A stretch of 42,157 nucleotides of DNA from the NCBI GenBank assembly GCA_030525455.1, contig JAUNER010000024.1, positions 1-42,157 on the forward strand, given 5' to 3'. The stretch is from Akkermansia sp. GTDB taxonomy: Bacteria > Verrucomicrobiota > Verrucomicrobiia > Verrucomicrobiales > Akkermansiaceae. Below, one piece after another: positions 32,070 through 41,598 of this stretch. How positions within the stretch are numbered: position 1 is the stretch's first letter; every line of letters begins with the position of its first letter. The notes beneath the pieces were generated by a model. That model saw nothing but the letters and a program-made list of their open reading frames with translations, was not told the origin of the DNA and did no database searches. Position numbers and translations under genes: made by a program.

Positions 32070-32957
32070 ATGGCAAAACCAGCACTAGGCAAAGGCTTCG
32101 GAGCACTCATCAATCAAAATCTTACCAATGAAACCCTGGCGACACCACAGGCAGGGGATGTCGTACACCAATTAAAACACGACACTATCATACCTAGTGA
32201 CTTACAGCCACGTGCCATCTTCACCCCCGACCAACTGGCAGAACTGGTCGAATCCATCCGTGAACACGGCATCATCCAGCCACTAATCGTCAGAAAGGCA
32301 TCAGAAGCCAATAAATTTGAGCTTATTGCCGGAGAAAGACGTTGGAGGGCAGCCGGCGTGTTAAAACTGGAGAAAGTTCCGGTTATCATCCGCGAAGCCT
32401 CTGACAAGGATGTGCTGGAAATGGCTCTTATTGAAAACTTACAACGCGAAAACCTAAGCCCCCTCGAAGAAGCCGCAGGTTATATGCGATTAAAGTCAGA
32501 ATTCAAAATGAAGCAATCTGATATCGCAAAACGCGTAGGTAAATCACGTGCCGCAGTTGCCAATACCATTCGTTTATTAGACTTGGCAGAATCAGTTCAA
32601 GAATTGCTCATGGCCTCGCAAATTAGCGTTGGCCATGCGAAAGTTCTCCTCTCGTTAAAAAACACAGACCAGCAAGTTCAATTAGGTCGCGACATTGTAA
32701 GCAAAGGCTATACTGTCCGTAAAACAGAAAAAATCGTCCAGAAATTACTTGCTCCACCGGAAGAGCCCCATGTTGCCAAGCGAACAAGCTCACCACAGTA
32801 TAAAAAAATCGCTTCTACCATGTCTGACCAATTCGGAACCCAAGTTAATATCTCCGGGCAAGGGGGCAAAGGCTCAATTGAAATTTGCTTTACAAGCAAG
32901 GCTGAACTTATTCGCATCTTGGAATTACTTGGGCAAGAGCCCCTTCTAAAGGACTAA
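32070..32957 (+). CDS. parB: Chromosome-partitioning protein ParB
   Basis: A 295-aa ParB. The N-terminus KPALGKGFGALINQ is the usual ParB lead. The CTP-binding ParB/Srx domain shows GERRWRAA and ENLQREN, followed by a helix-turn-helix (KQSDIAKRVGKSRAAVANTIRLL) that reads parS. The C-terminal dimerisation region is present. parA, its normal neighbour, is not adjacent and is absent from the window; no parS-like TGTTTCACGTGAAACA was found. The downstream M28 gene starts 41 bp later. Confidence 0.95.
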   Translation: MAKPALGKGFGALINQNLTNETLATPQAGDVVHQLKHDTIIPSDLQPRAIFTPDQLAELVESIREHGIIQPLIVRKASEANKFELIAGERRWRAAGVLKLEKVPVIIREASDKDVLEMALIENLQRENLSPLEEAAGYMRLKSEFKMKQSDIAKRVGKSRAAVANTIRLLDLAESVQELLMASQISVGHAKVLLSLKNTDQQVQLGRDIVSKGYTVRKTEKIVQKLLAPPEEPHVAKRTSSPQYKKIASTMSDQFGTQVNISGQGGKGSIEICFTSKAELIRILELLGQEPLLKD

Positions 32958-32998
32958 TAGTACACTGTGTCTACACTCACTTTAACCGAACCTTGTTC

Positions 32999-33940
32999 AT
33001 GTATCGGCTCATTCTTATCATAGCTATTGCCTTACTAACTCAATGCGATAAGCATGAGCTCCCCCCCATTCCTACTCAAACCCAAATCCCCACTACATTA
33101 ACTACCGAAACGAGTTTTTCCGGAGAGAACTGTATGTACCATGTCTCACAAATTGTAGCCATAGGTGAGCGTGCCCCGGCTACACCGGGTTACGAAAAAC
33201 AATTACAATACCTCCAATCTCAACTCACTCAATATGGTTGGTGCTACGAACGTCAAAGTTTTGAAACCAATACCCCAAATGGGACACTCACCTTTACAAA
33301 CCTCAGAGCTCGATTCGGGAAAACACCTGACTTCTCTAAGTCTGCTCATGGCATCATCAGTTGCCATATCGATACAAAAACCGGTATCCCTAACTTTACC
33401 GGGGCTAATGATGGAGCTTCCGGTGCCGCCACCTTACTCGAACTAGCTAGAATTCTGGCAACTCAACCAAATAAAGCCACGCAAATTGAACTTGTTTTTT
33501 TTGATGGCGAGGAATGTTTTGGTGAATTCATGAGCGAAGACGATGGGCTCTTTGGGTCAAAATACTATGTAAGTCAACTTACCCAACCCTACCCAAGCTG
33601 GCAAATTAACCTCGATATGGTAGGCCGTCAAGGAAAGAAAATACGCATTCCCCCAGGCACCCCTCCACGATTATTCAAGGCTTACACAAAAGCCGTTGAT
33701 GAACTTAAACTAGGCTATACTGAATGGTCTGTGGCCAGAGCTGGGATTATAGATGACCATCTTCCATTTTTAGATGCGGGCATAGATGCCATCAACCTCA
33801 TTGACGACTTTCAGTCCGGCACATGGTGGCATACAGCCGCAGATAATATCCATATACTGGATGCTAAGTCATTCCTTAGCACCGGGAAAATGGTAGGGCA
33901 TCTGCTGGAACAACTTCTATCTCCGCAAACATCGAAATAA
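32999..33940 (+). CDS. M28-family lipoprotein resembling glutaminyl cyclase
   Basis: A 313-aa lipoprotein (ALLTQC lipobox near residue 16). Zinc ligands are seen in HIDTK, GANDGASGAATLLELAR and FFDGEE, with a later Asp in LDMVGRQ. The end has DDHLPF and WWHTAADN, the arrangement of QPCT-type glutaminyl-peptide cyclotransferases, which form pyroglutamate at protein N-termini. Aminopeptidase activity is the alternative. ATG 32999 is chosen over TTG 32993. It precedes the BatA-like operon by 31 bp. Confidence 0.85.
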   Translation: MYRLILIIAIALLTQCDKHELPPIPTQTQIPTTLTTETSFSGENCMYHVSQIVAIGERAPATPGYEKQLQYLQSQLTQYGWCYERQSFETNTPNGTLTFTNLRARFGKTPDFSKSAHGIISCHIDTKTGIPNFTGANDGASGAATLLELARILATQPNKATQIELVFFDGEECFGEFMSEDDGLFGSKYYVSQLTQPYPSWQINLDMVGRQGKKIRIPPGTPPRLFKAYTKAVDELKLGYTEWSVARAGIIDDHLPFLDAGIDAINLIDDFQSGTWWHTAADNIHILDAKSFLSTGKMVGHLLEQLLSPQTSK

Positions 33941-33971
33941 CTAGCCTCCTCACCCAAAAGTTTCCTTAACC

Positions 33972-35945
33972 ATGTCATTTAACTCACCTTGGCTTCTGTG
34001 GTTTTTATTTGCGGCGGCCCTTCCTATTATCATTCATCTGATTAACCGATGGCGACATAAGTCTATAAAATGGGCCGCCATGGACTTTGTCTTACGTGCA
34101 ACAAAAGAAACAAAAGGTGTAAAAAAACTTCTTCACTACATCATCTTAGCACTTCGGGCAATTGCCATCATCGTTTTGATATTAGCTTTTGCCCGACCTC
34201 TCATGGGCGACTTTTTTGGCTGGGGGCAAGCCAGTGTAAAAGACATCCTTTTGGTGCTAGACCGCTCTGCTTCGATGAATGCCAGACCGGATAAAAACAA
34301 CCCTCTCATTTCTGCTGTCCCCTCTCTTGTAAATACCACCTTCGAACAACTATCAGATAGTCGTCTCGCTTTGCTGGAATCGACAAATGGTCAAACTATC
34401 CAAATTCCGGAACCACAAACTCTAGCAGATTTATCTATCACAAAGGCTACAGATAGCGGTGCAGATATCCCTTCTCTACTAGAAAAAACAATTCCATATC
34501 TTGAAACGTGTAGCACAGGGAATCCTGAAATTTGGATTGCCTCGGATATGCAAATCACTTCATGGAATCCGGAGTCCCCTGTTTGGGCTCAAGTACGAGA
34601 ACGCTTCAATGCCATGCCCATCCCACCAACTTTACGCATCATGGCATTACGTGACAGACCGGAAAGCAATCACTCGATAACTCTCAAATCATTACAAAAA
34701 CAAAAAGACAAACTTCTTCTTGAAATTGAAATTCTCAGATATGGCGATATCTGCAACGTCAACGAAACTCTACCTCTCATCACCAGCATAGACAATGTTT
34801 CTACCAGTTCAGACATTTCTATTGTAGGTCACAGTGTTACCCTACAAAAAGAAATTCCCCTGCCCGATGGGAAAAATTCCGGCTTTGGCTATCTGGCATT
34901 ACCTAATGATGACTCCCCTAGTGATGACATCGTGTATTTCACCTTTACCAAAAAACATACTGCTCAAATTGCCGTCAATGGTGCCAATAATACTATTACC
35001 AAATTGCTTGCCAATATGGCAGCACCTCCTGGACTAAGTAACAAAAAATCCATTCAGTATAATACCTCTAAATTTAAAGATTTACACTCAGATGACAAAT
35101 CTCTCGTTATCTGGAGCGGAAATCTACCCGATGCAAATGAAGAAAAAATCGTTCGAGATTATCTTGAACAAGGGGGGCAAATTCTCTTCTTACCAAATGA
35201 TTCTGCCTCAGCATCTACCACTAGCTTTTTAGGTATTTCATGGAAAGCCATGGAACAAGCCCCCAAAGATAGTCACTTCCAAATCACAAACTGGGAAAGA
35301 AAAAATGGTTCTCTAAGAGATGGTGCAGATAAAACGCCCATTCCGGCAGGCAAACTACAAGCCATCAAACGTAAATGTTTTACCGGCAAATATACTTCCC
35401 TTGCCACATGGGACGATAACGAATGTGCTATTGCTCAAATACGCGTAGGTGCAGGGCAGGCTATATTCTTATCTACCCTCCCTAAATATGCATGGTCTAA
35501 TCTTGCAGATGGACATTTATTGCTACCGCTCGTTTTTCGTATGGCAGCAGAAGGAGCCATCCGCTTTGAGACCCCAAATCATCTTGAGGTCAATGACGCA
35601 AACCTACCCAAATCTACTACCGACACCCCCATTCGTTTAGACCATGCACAAGAGCATAGAAGCGGCTCATTACCTACTGCACAGGCAGGTGTTTACAAGA
35701 TTGGTTCTCAGATAATTGCAGTCAATCGCCCGGCAAGCGAGGATGACATCGAACAAATCACAGATGAAAAAGTGCTTACTCTTTTGCCAAATGCAACTAT
35801 CAGCACCATGCATAAAAACCAGGAAAACTCGACTCTCGTGCGTGAAGCATGGTATATTTTCCTCTATCTCATGCTCATCAGCCTTTTACTGGAAGCTTTC
35901 TTGTGTCTACCTAAAAAGCTAACCAAACCCTTTTCTCGTTTATGA
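33972..35945 (+). CDS. BatA/vWA-type inner-membrane protein
   Basis: A 657-aa membrane protein. It begins with the BatA N-terminal region (SPWLLWFLFAAALPIIIHL, a helix then a basic WRHKSIKWAAMDF segment) and a second helix near residue 65. A von Willebrand A domain follows with the MIDAS motif DRSAS. A helix near the C-terminus (WYIFLYLMLISLLL) closes the chain. Such proteins sit with MoxR ATPases or DUF58 proteins in Bacteroidota and PVC bacteria and are tied to envelope stress; neither partner is adjacent here. Its stop overlaps the next start as ATGA, so translation is coupled. Confidence 0.85.
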   Translation: MSFNSPWLLWFLFAAALPIIIHLINRWRHKSIKWAAMDFVLRATKETKGVKKLLHYIILALRAIAIIVLILAFARPLMGDFFGWGQASVKDILLVLDRSASMNARPDKNNPLISAVPSLVNTTFEQLSDSRLALLESTNGQTIQIPEPQTLADLSITKATDSGADIPSLLEKTIPYLETCSTGNPEIWIASDMQITSWNPESPVWAQVRERFNAMPIPPTLRIMALRDRPESNHSITLKSLQKQKDKLLLEIEILRYGDICNVNETLPLITSIDNVSTSSDISIVGHSVTLQKEIPLPDGKNSGFGYLALPNDDSPSDDIVYFTFTKKHTAQIAVNGANNTITKLLANMAAPPGLSNKKSIQYNTSKFKDLHSDDKSLVIWSGNLPDANEEKIVRDYLEQGGQILFLPNDSASASTTSFLGISWKAMEQAPKDSHFQITNWERKNGSLRDGADKTPIPAGKLQAIKRKCFTGKYTSLATWDDNECAIAQIRVGAGQAIFLSTLPKYAWSNLADGHLLLPLVFRMAAEGAIRFETPNHLEVNDANLPKSTTDTPIRLDHAQEHRSGSLPTAQAGVYKIGSQIIAVNRPASEDDIEQITDEKVLTLLPNATISTMHKNQENSTLVREAWYIFLYLMLISLLLEAFLCLPKKLTKPFSRL

Positions 35946-38140
35946 ATCTGAGCTTTTTCCCAACTGTTGAAGCCATCACCCTCACTATTCTTGTGCTGGG
36001 CATAGGTGGATTTTTGTCCTATCGGGCGATTCGTTTAAACCCTCGTCCACTTACCAAAAAGCTAGAAATTCTACGTTTTATTATTCTAACTATTATTTGT
36101 TTACTCATTTGGCAACCGGAATATGTAGAAATCATCAAACCTAAGGAAAAACCCAAAATTTCCATTCTCATTGATGACTCGGCTTCTATGCAAACTCAAG
36201 ACGTTGAGCTATCCGCTCAAAATGTCATCACCAGAAAGGACTATGCTGCTGACTTGCTTAATAAAGAACAAATTTCCGCATTGGAATCAACACACCTTGT
36301 CGATAAGGGTAGCTTTAGTTCTGCTCCAAAGCAGGATTCTCCTGATTACGCACAAGCATGTTCAGACCTCGCTAAGCCACTAAGCGATGCCATGCAATCC
36401 ACAGATAACCTTCATGCTATCGTAATGCTTACAGATGGCGGACACAATGCTCAAACGCCACTGCTTACCCAAGCACAAAAGCTTAGAGCCCGCGGAGTAC
36501 CTCTATTTCTCATTCCTACCGGGAGTGAAGTTCCTTTGCCGGACCTAGCTCTTCAAGAAGTAAAAGCTCCTACCTATGGTATTGTACATGAAACTGTACA
36601 AATTCCATTCACCATCAAAAGTACATTAGATAAAGACCGCCAAGTAACGGTCGAGCTAAAATCTAAATCAAGCGGACGTATTGCGACAAAAACAGTAAAC
36701 ATCTCGGCTCAAAGTGAAACGACAGATTCTCTCCTTTGGAAAATTCAGCAAGAAGGAGCCGAAGAACTGGAACTTTCTGTTCCTGTACAAACTCAAGAAC
36801 GCATTAAAAACAATAACACTTCCTCATTCCTTATTTCCGGAAAAAAAGAATCCATCAAAGTTCTCGTTATCGATTCTCTCCCTCGCTGGGAATACCGCTT
36901 TATCCGAAATGCCTTATATCGCGACCCCGGTGTAGAAGTTCATACCCTGCTCTTCCATCCGGAAATTACCGCCATGGGAGAAGGGCCGGGTTATCTACTA
37001 AAATTCCCGGAAAAACCGGAGCAACTCGCCTCTTACGATGTGATTTTTATAGGTGATGTAGGATTAGGTAGCAAAGGTCTCACCAAGGGACAAGCCACCA
37101 TGCTAAAAGGCATGGTGGAAAACCAAGCTTCCGGTATTGTCTTTCTCCCGGGGCACCAAGGCCGCCTACTAGAACTCCTTAACTCAGATTTGGCAGATTT
37201 ACTGCCGGTCACTTTCCTATCATCACAAAAATCCGGCACCACTCACCCCACCCCAACTCCTCTTATCCTCACCCACGAGGGTCGTGGCTCACTCCTCACC
37301 CTACTAGGTGACTCCGAAGATGAAAATGATTCCATCTGGCGTACATTGCCTGGTTTTAACTGGTATGCCCCGGTTGAGCGAGCTAAAACAGGTACCAACG
37401 TTCTGGCTGTACATGGCAATATAAAAAACAATTATGGTAGATTACCTCTTATCGTTACACAAACGTATGGCACCGGTAAAGTTCTTTTCATGGGTACAGA
37501 TGCCGCATGGCGTTGGCGTAAGGGGGTTGAAGACAAATACCACTATCGTTTCTGGAGTCAAGTAGCTCGATGGATGAGTTATCAAAGAAACATGGCGGCC
37601 GGCGAAAGAATCAGACTTATCCCCACACCGGAACGCCCGCAATTAGGTGATAATATCAATGTGCTGGCTATGGTTTCTGATAAACTCGGTGCCCCGATGC
37701 AAAAGGGCGATGTGTTCCTAGACATTACTTCGCCTGATGGGAAAAAAACTCGCCGCCAAATGCTTAGCCAAAATCACACTTGGGGGGCATATACCGCCTC
37801 TGTCAAAATCTCTCAACCCGGCAAATGGTTGCTTACTGCCTCTACTGTCGATGAACCAGAAAAAACAGTCACCCTTCCCATTACCACAACATCTGAGCAA
37901 ATCGAAAAAATCGGTCAGCCACTCAATCTTTCCTTACTCCAAGAGCTTGCAGCCATCACTCACGGACAGATTGTAAGACAAGAAAACATACCTCAGCTTA
38001 TTCAAAAACTTCAGCGCCTACCACAGCCTCCGCCCATAGAGTCTCGTATTCTGCTATGGTGTCATCCTATCACACTTATCAGTGTTCTTTCCTTATTGAC
38101 TCTATTCTGGATTGGTCGCAAACTTAATGGCACGATTTAA
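35942..38140 (+). CDS. vWA-domain membrane protein with GATase-like region
   Basis: A 732-aa protein with two N-terminal helices and a vWA domain with MIDAS DDSAS and the strand-helix VMLTDGGHNAQ. From about residue 300 comes a Rossmann-like segment (IKVLVIDSLPRWEYRFIRNA, then YDVIFIGDVGLG) typical of the glutamine-amidotransferase-like domain found in such proteins. A C-terminal helix (LISVLSLLTLFWIG) follows. It overlaps the BatA-like gene by 4 bp and pairs with it. The domain order matches large vWA proteins of Planctomycetota and Verrucomicrobiota; the role is probably structural or regulatory in the envelope. Confidence 0.8.
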   Translation: MNLSFFPTVEAITLTILVLGIGGFLSYRAIRLNPRPLTKKLEILRFIILTIICLLIWQPEYVEIIKPKEKPKISILIDDSASMQTQDVELSAQNVITRKDYAADLLNKEQISALESTHLVDKGSFSSAPKQDSPDYAQACSDLAKPLSDAMQSTDNLHAIVMLTDGGHNAQTPLLTQAQKLRARGVPLFLIPTGSEVPLPDLALQEVKAPTYGIVHETVQIPFTIKSTLDKDRQVTVELKSKSSGRIATKTVNISAQSETTDSLLWKIQQEGAEELELSVPVQTQERIKNNNTSSFLISGKKESIKVLVIDSLPRWEYRFIRNALYRDPGVEVHTLLFHPEITAMGEGPGYLLKFPEKPEQLASYDVIFIGDVGLGSKGLTKGQATMLKGMVENQASGIVFLPGHQGRLLELLNSDLADLLPVTFLSSQKSGTTHPTPTPLILTHEGRGSLLTLLGDSEDENDSIWRTLPGFNWYAPVERAKTGTNVLAVHGNIKNNYGRLPLIVTQTYGTGKVLFMGTDAAWRWRKGVEDKYHYRFWSQVARWMSYQRNMAAGERIRLIPTPERPQLGDNINVLAMVSDKLGAPMQKGDVFLDITSPDGKKTRRQMLSQNHTWGAYTASVKISQPGKWLLTASTVDEPEKTVTLPITTTSEQIEKIGQPLNLSLLQELAAITHGQIVRQENIPQLIQKLQRLPQPPPIESRILLWCHPITLISVLSLLTLFWIGRKLNGTI

Positions 38141-38145
38141 TCATC

Positions 38146-39441
38146 ATGCACTTAGCCATCATCCAAACTGAAGCTGAAGCTGGCAATTTCCCGAGAAATC
38201 TAAGACAGATTGTCACCCTGTACCGTGAATGTGTTGACCATCAAGCAGAGTTAGTGATTGCACCATGCCAAGCACTAAGCGGCATTGCTCCTTTCCCTCT
38301 TACTCAGCAAAGTGGCTTCAAACACCAACATCGTGCCGCTTTAGACTACATTGCCAAAGAAATCATGAGCATCCCACTCATTTTGGCAGAGTATTTAGAT
38401 AATGAGCTTCAATTTTTTATCTTTCATCAAGGGAATTGCTATCCTCAATCTCTATCGTTTTCCTCATGCGAATCAGCAAGCTTCTGCATCATCAGAATCG
38501 CGGAAGCTCCGCACTTCTCAATCCGTGCCATTCATGCGGCTTATCTTCAGCCGCTACCGGAATTCATCGTTCACCTTGACAACACCCCCTGGAGCTATTC
38601 TCCAGACGGCATGGATGATTCCGAATGGAGTTCCTTTTCTAAGGACTTAGGTATTCCCATTGCTCTCGTTCGCCCTGCAGGGTGCTGTGATACTAGCGTC
38701 TTTCCCGGCAATTCCAAAGCTTGGTCTGCAGATGGGGTACAAACTCTCTATTTGCCGCCACTTCAAGCAGATTCTGGCATCATCAATGTCGATGAATTTA
38801 TTGCCCATGAGCCGGTTACTGCAAAATCTGCACTAAAAAAGGCAATCACTCACCTTTTAGGGCATGAACATCGAACTATCTGCCTTTACCTCGATGAATC
38901 TCCACACGCTCACGACTTTGCCTCATTCTTGAAGGAACTATACCCTCAGCTCTCTATTATCGGCATCTGTCAACAATCTGAGCCATCTTCCACCACTATC
39001 CCTATTGTCTCTCTTCCTAAAGACATCTGCGAACCAGAACTTCTAGCTGCACACATTCGCCTTATTGCAAACCAACATAATGCTCTTTGGTTTAGTTCAT
39101 TTACTCAAACTGATTTTATTCTTAATCACTCAGAAATTATCCCCTTTGCAAACCAAGCAGATTTAGCTCCACTTCTCGAATTCTTCGCTTCTGAACTCAC
39201 TGAAATTTTCCCCACCTCGCGCCATCTTTCTACAACTAGCTCAGACCGTTTTCTCTGTGCCCTTCTTCGTCAGCAAATATCAGCTACAGAGCTTATTACC
39301 CTATACCCCAACGAAGAGAACATCATCAGAAAACTCCAGCGACTCATCTCACAAACTCACAATTCCCTCCGCCGCCCCGCTCGCTCTCTAGCTCTAGGCA
39401 ATATCCCTACTCTTCCCATCAAACATGCCCTAAAGGACTAG
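38146..39441 (+). CDS. NAD-synthetase homologue lacking catalytic motifs (pseudoenzyme)
   Basis: A 431-aa protein whose order follows glutamine-dependent NadE: nitrilase domain (MHLAIIQTEAEAGNF), FPGNS block, then a synthetase domain ending LRRPARSLALGNIPTLPI. The catalytic positions are gone. The nitrilase Glu in PE is Cys41 (IAPCQALSG), and the Cys region reads IHAAYLQP. The ATP loop SGGxDS is replaced by ESPHAHD (251-257) and the TGNKSE segment by SSFTQTD. It starts 5 bp after the vWA gene, so it is co-transcribed. It probably has a binding or structural role. A decaying gene is less likely because the frame is intact. Confidence 0.65.
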   Translation: MHLAIIQTEAEAGNFPRNLRQIVTLYRECVDHQAELVIAPCQALSGIAPFPLTQQSGFKHQHRAALDYIAKEIMSIPLILAEYLDNELQFFIFHQGNCYPQSLSFSSCESASFCIIRIAEAPHFSIRAIHAAYLQPLPEFIVHLDNTPWSYSPDGMDDSEWSSFSKDLGIPIALVRPAGCCDTSVFPGNSKAWSADGVQTLYLPPLQADSGIINVDEFIAHEPVTAKSALKKAITHLLGHEHRTICLYLDESPHAHDFASFLKELYPQLSIIGICQQSEPSSTTIPIVSLPKDICEPELLAAHIRLIANQHNALWFSSFTQTDFILNHSEIIPFANQADLAPLLEFFASELTEIFPTSRHLSTTSSDRFLCALLRQQISATELITLYPNEENIIRKLQRLISQTHNSLRRPARSLALGNIPTLPIKHALKD

Positions 39442-39495
39442 TCAGCTTTATTTCTCTTTATCAATTTTGAGGAGATTCTTTAAGGCCGTTATCTT

Positions 39496-39537
39496 AAACT
39501 CGACTACCTATATGAGCATAGAGTTTTTTGTTTTTTT
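39496..39537 (+). terminator. Weak terminator after the BatA/vWA operon
   Basis: A 6-bp stem AAACTC/GAGTTT with a 19-nt loop, followed by TTTTTTGTTTTTTT. The stem is short but the T tract is strong. Confidence 0.45.
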
Positions 39538-39539
39538 GG

Positions 39540-39839
39540 GTGTCAACTTTTTTCGCGTTTTTTTAGGGCTCCGTGAGTGGGGGGGGCGTCGGCGTTTCCC
39601 TATGCATAAAACATTTGGAGTATATACACATAACAATGTTGTAGGAAACATAGATTATAAAGTTGATGATTATGATATAATGTGAGAGAATATTGGAAAA
39701 CAAAATAAATGAATATAGTACATTTTATGCTAGAAAATTTCTATTAAAATATTATAAAAATGATTACGAAATAGAGGGAGAAGCTTACAAAAATGAGTGG
39801 TTATATTATTATGAAAAATACAAAAAATTTATTTACTAA
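39540..39839 (+). pseudogene. Junction region with a possibly frameshifted small gene
   Basis: A run of eight G lies near 39579-39586. From about 39601 the sequence turns very AT-rich. An ATG at about 39602 opens a 27-codon frame (ending KVDDYDIM, stop at 39683-39685). In the next frame a 48-codon stretch (TTG 39693 to stop 39839, starting LENKINEYSTFYARKFLLKY) looks like a protein C-terminus. Together they suggest one small gene broken by a frameshift near 39683. The link is an inference; each piece alone could be chance in AT-rich DNA. Confidence 0.25.
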
Positions 39840-40365
39840 TTACTTTATTGACCTTCTAATTTTGGTTATTGTATCAATGTTTATTTACCTATGTCTTACA
39901 AAGCCAATTTTATTTAATCCTATGGAATATGTCTGCTCACATTTACATAAAGCTAGATCTCATTTAACAGATTTAAAAGAAAAGCATATCTTACATAATT
40001 TAAGAACAGATATAGATCTTTATGGTATGTTAAAATATCAAAAAGAATTTAAAAAACAATTCTTGTTCATAGAAAATTGTATTTTTCAGACAGAAAATAC
40101 ACCCATTCATTATCCACTTTCTTTAGCTCTATGTGAACAGATTCCTGATATAGAGAAATCTGGTTTAAAGGGCAATCATGGAATATATGAGTCCATTTTT
40201 AATGACTTTATTTCAATAATGGAGGAACATATTGAGAACTATCCTAAACAATTAAGTGAAAATGATAATTATGATGATGACTGGGCTATAATAACTTTAA
40301 AATGTGATTGTAAAAATATGAAATCGATTATATTTTTGAAATACTATTTAAAAATAATGTTTTAA
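39793..40365 (+). CDS. Unknown membrane-anchored protein next to the Rhs fragment
   Basis: A 190-aa protein with one N-terminal membrane helix (FIDLLILVIVSMFIYLCL) and a hydrophilic, Lys/Glu/Asn-rich remainder. GAGGGAGA lies about 12 nt before the ATG, unlike the SD-poor core genes. Base composition is far more AT-rich than the genes to the left. Its place in an Rhs region makes an immunity protein possible. No family is recognised. Confidence 0.5.
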   Translation: MSGYIIMKNTKNLFTNYFIDLLILVIVSMFIYLCLTKPILFNPMEYVCSHLHKARSHLTDLKEKHILHNLRTDIDLYGMLKYQKEFKKQFLFIENCIFQTENTPIHYPLSLALCEQIPDIEKSGLKGNHGIYESIFNDFISIMEEHIENYPKQLSENDNYDDDWAIITLKCDCKNMKSIIFLKYYLKIMF

Positions 40366-40379
40366 GTAAAAGGACCTAT

Positions 40380-40658
40380 TTGCTAAATCAAAAAGATGCT
40401 CAATTAGGAAAAATTTTACTTGAAGAGTTTAAAAAAAGAATCTGCATCGCCGGAGGATTTAATTTTTATTGTTTTGATGCTAAAACGAAAATGTGGCACT
40501 ATTCAAAGCATTTTGTTAACAAAAGACAAGATAAAATTAGAGAAATGAAAATAAAATACAATCACAATACGAATATCATTAATACAATAAATAAGTCTTT
40601 CAATGAATTATTTAAGTCTTACGACAATTATATTGAAATAAAATATTGGACATTATAA
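40380..40658 (+). CDS. Small unknown protein, TTG start
   Basis: A 92-aa open frame starting at TTG 40380, with AAAAGGA about 6 nt upstream. It is soluble, basic and Asn/Lys/Tyr-rich, with a short IAGGFNFYCFDAKT motif. It lies 14 bp after the membrane-anchored ORF and may be co-transcribed. It could be an immunity gene or the displaced end of another protein. Confidence 0.4.
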   Translation: MLNQKDAQLGKILLEEFKKRICIAGGFNFYCFDAKTKMWHYSKHFVNKRQDKIREMKIKYNHNTNIINTINKSFNELFKSYDNYIEIKYWTL

Positions 40659-40710
40659 GGATTTTCCTTTATAAGCTTGAACTATTAAAAAAATAAGCGA
40701 TGACGCAGAC

Positions 40711-41598
40711 GTGAAGATTTTAGTATACTATTCATTCTATAAACTTGAAATAAGAGAGGGGTGTAAGCCTAGTTACAACGGCTATCCCAGCCTATGGCTC
40801 ATCACCTGGGACCCGACTCAGCCTGTCGCCACGCGTCCGCTCGCCATCCAAAAAGACGGCACATGGTTCTGTTACGGCTGGGATTTAACGAAGAACATCT
40901 GTGAAGTATTCGGACAAAACGGCTACATCCGTAACACCTACGCCTACACACCATTCGGCAACGTCACCGCAAGCGGAGACGTTACCCAACCCATCCAATG
41001 GAGTAGTGAATACTTCAACAATGAATTAGCCTTAGTCTATTACAACTACCACCACTACAATCCCACCGACGGCCGCTGGATAAACCGCGACCTCATAGCC
41101 GAACATGGCGGCTGGAATTTGTATGGTTTTGTGGGGAATAAATTGATGAATTATTTCGATAACATAGGAACGGAAATAATTACATATCAGTTCCCACGAG
41201 AGTTTAGACCTGAAAAATATAATAGCAAGGCTGTAACAATGATTGAAAATGCAGAAGAAATAAACAAAAAGCTCCAAGTTGACTATAGGATTAATAAAAA
41301 TATAAATAAATTTTGTTGTGTCGTATCTTTTGTATTAGAAACTACATTCAGAATTGGTTTATATTGGCCTGATGAAAGCGAAAAAATCAGTGGATATACA
41401 TCAAATGGTGTTGCAACTATTTTGGCTCATGAAAACAGACGTTTGAGTGTTTATCAAAAAGCGGATATAGCTTATATAAAAGCACCCTCAGAATACTATT
41501 ACAAACTTTATTCCGAATCAAATAGTTACGAAAAAGCAAAATATATTCTTGACGCCTATATTCAAAAAATACACCATATTGCAATGGATATGTTTTGA
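40711..41598 (+). CDS. Orphan Rhs C-terminal fragment with unique tip
   Basis: From about 40758 to 41155 the translation is the end of an Rhs/YD-repeat core: NTYAYTPFGNVTASGDV, then LVYYNYHHYNPTDGRWINRD and GGWNLYGFVGN, the Rhs-associated core motif that precedes the toxin tip. This part is GC-richer than its surroundings. After residue 150 the sequence changes to an AT-rich tip of about 145 aa with no recognised fold. The large N-terminal cage is missing and the GTG at 40711 is only the first possible start, so this is an orphan rhs-CT cassette, probably silent unless recombined into a full gene. Confidence 0.7.
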   Translation: MKILVYYSFYKLEIREGCKPSYNGYPSLWLITWDPTQPVATRPLAIQKDGTWFCYGWDLTKNICEVFGQNGYIRNTYAYTPFGNVTASGDVTQPIQWSSEYFNNELALVYYNYHHYNPTDGRWINRDLIAEHGGWNLYGFVGNKLMNYFDNIGTEIITYQFPREFRPEKYNSKAVTMIENAEEINKKLQVDYRINKNINKFCCVVSFVLETTFRIGLYWPDESEKISGYTSNGVATILAHENRRLSVYQKADIAYIKAPSEYYYKLYSESNSYEKAKYILDAYIQKIHHIAMDMF

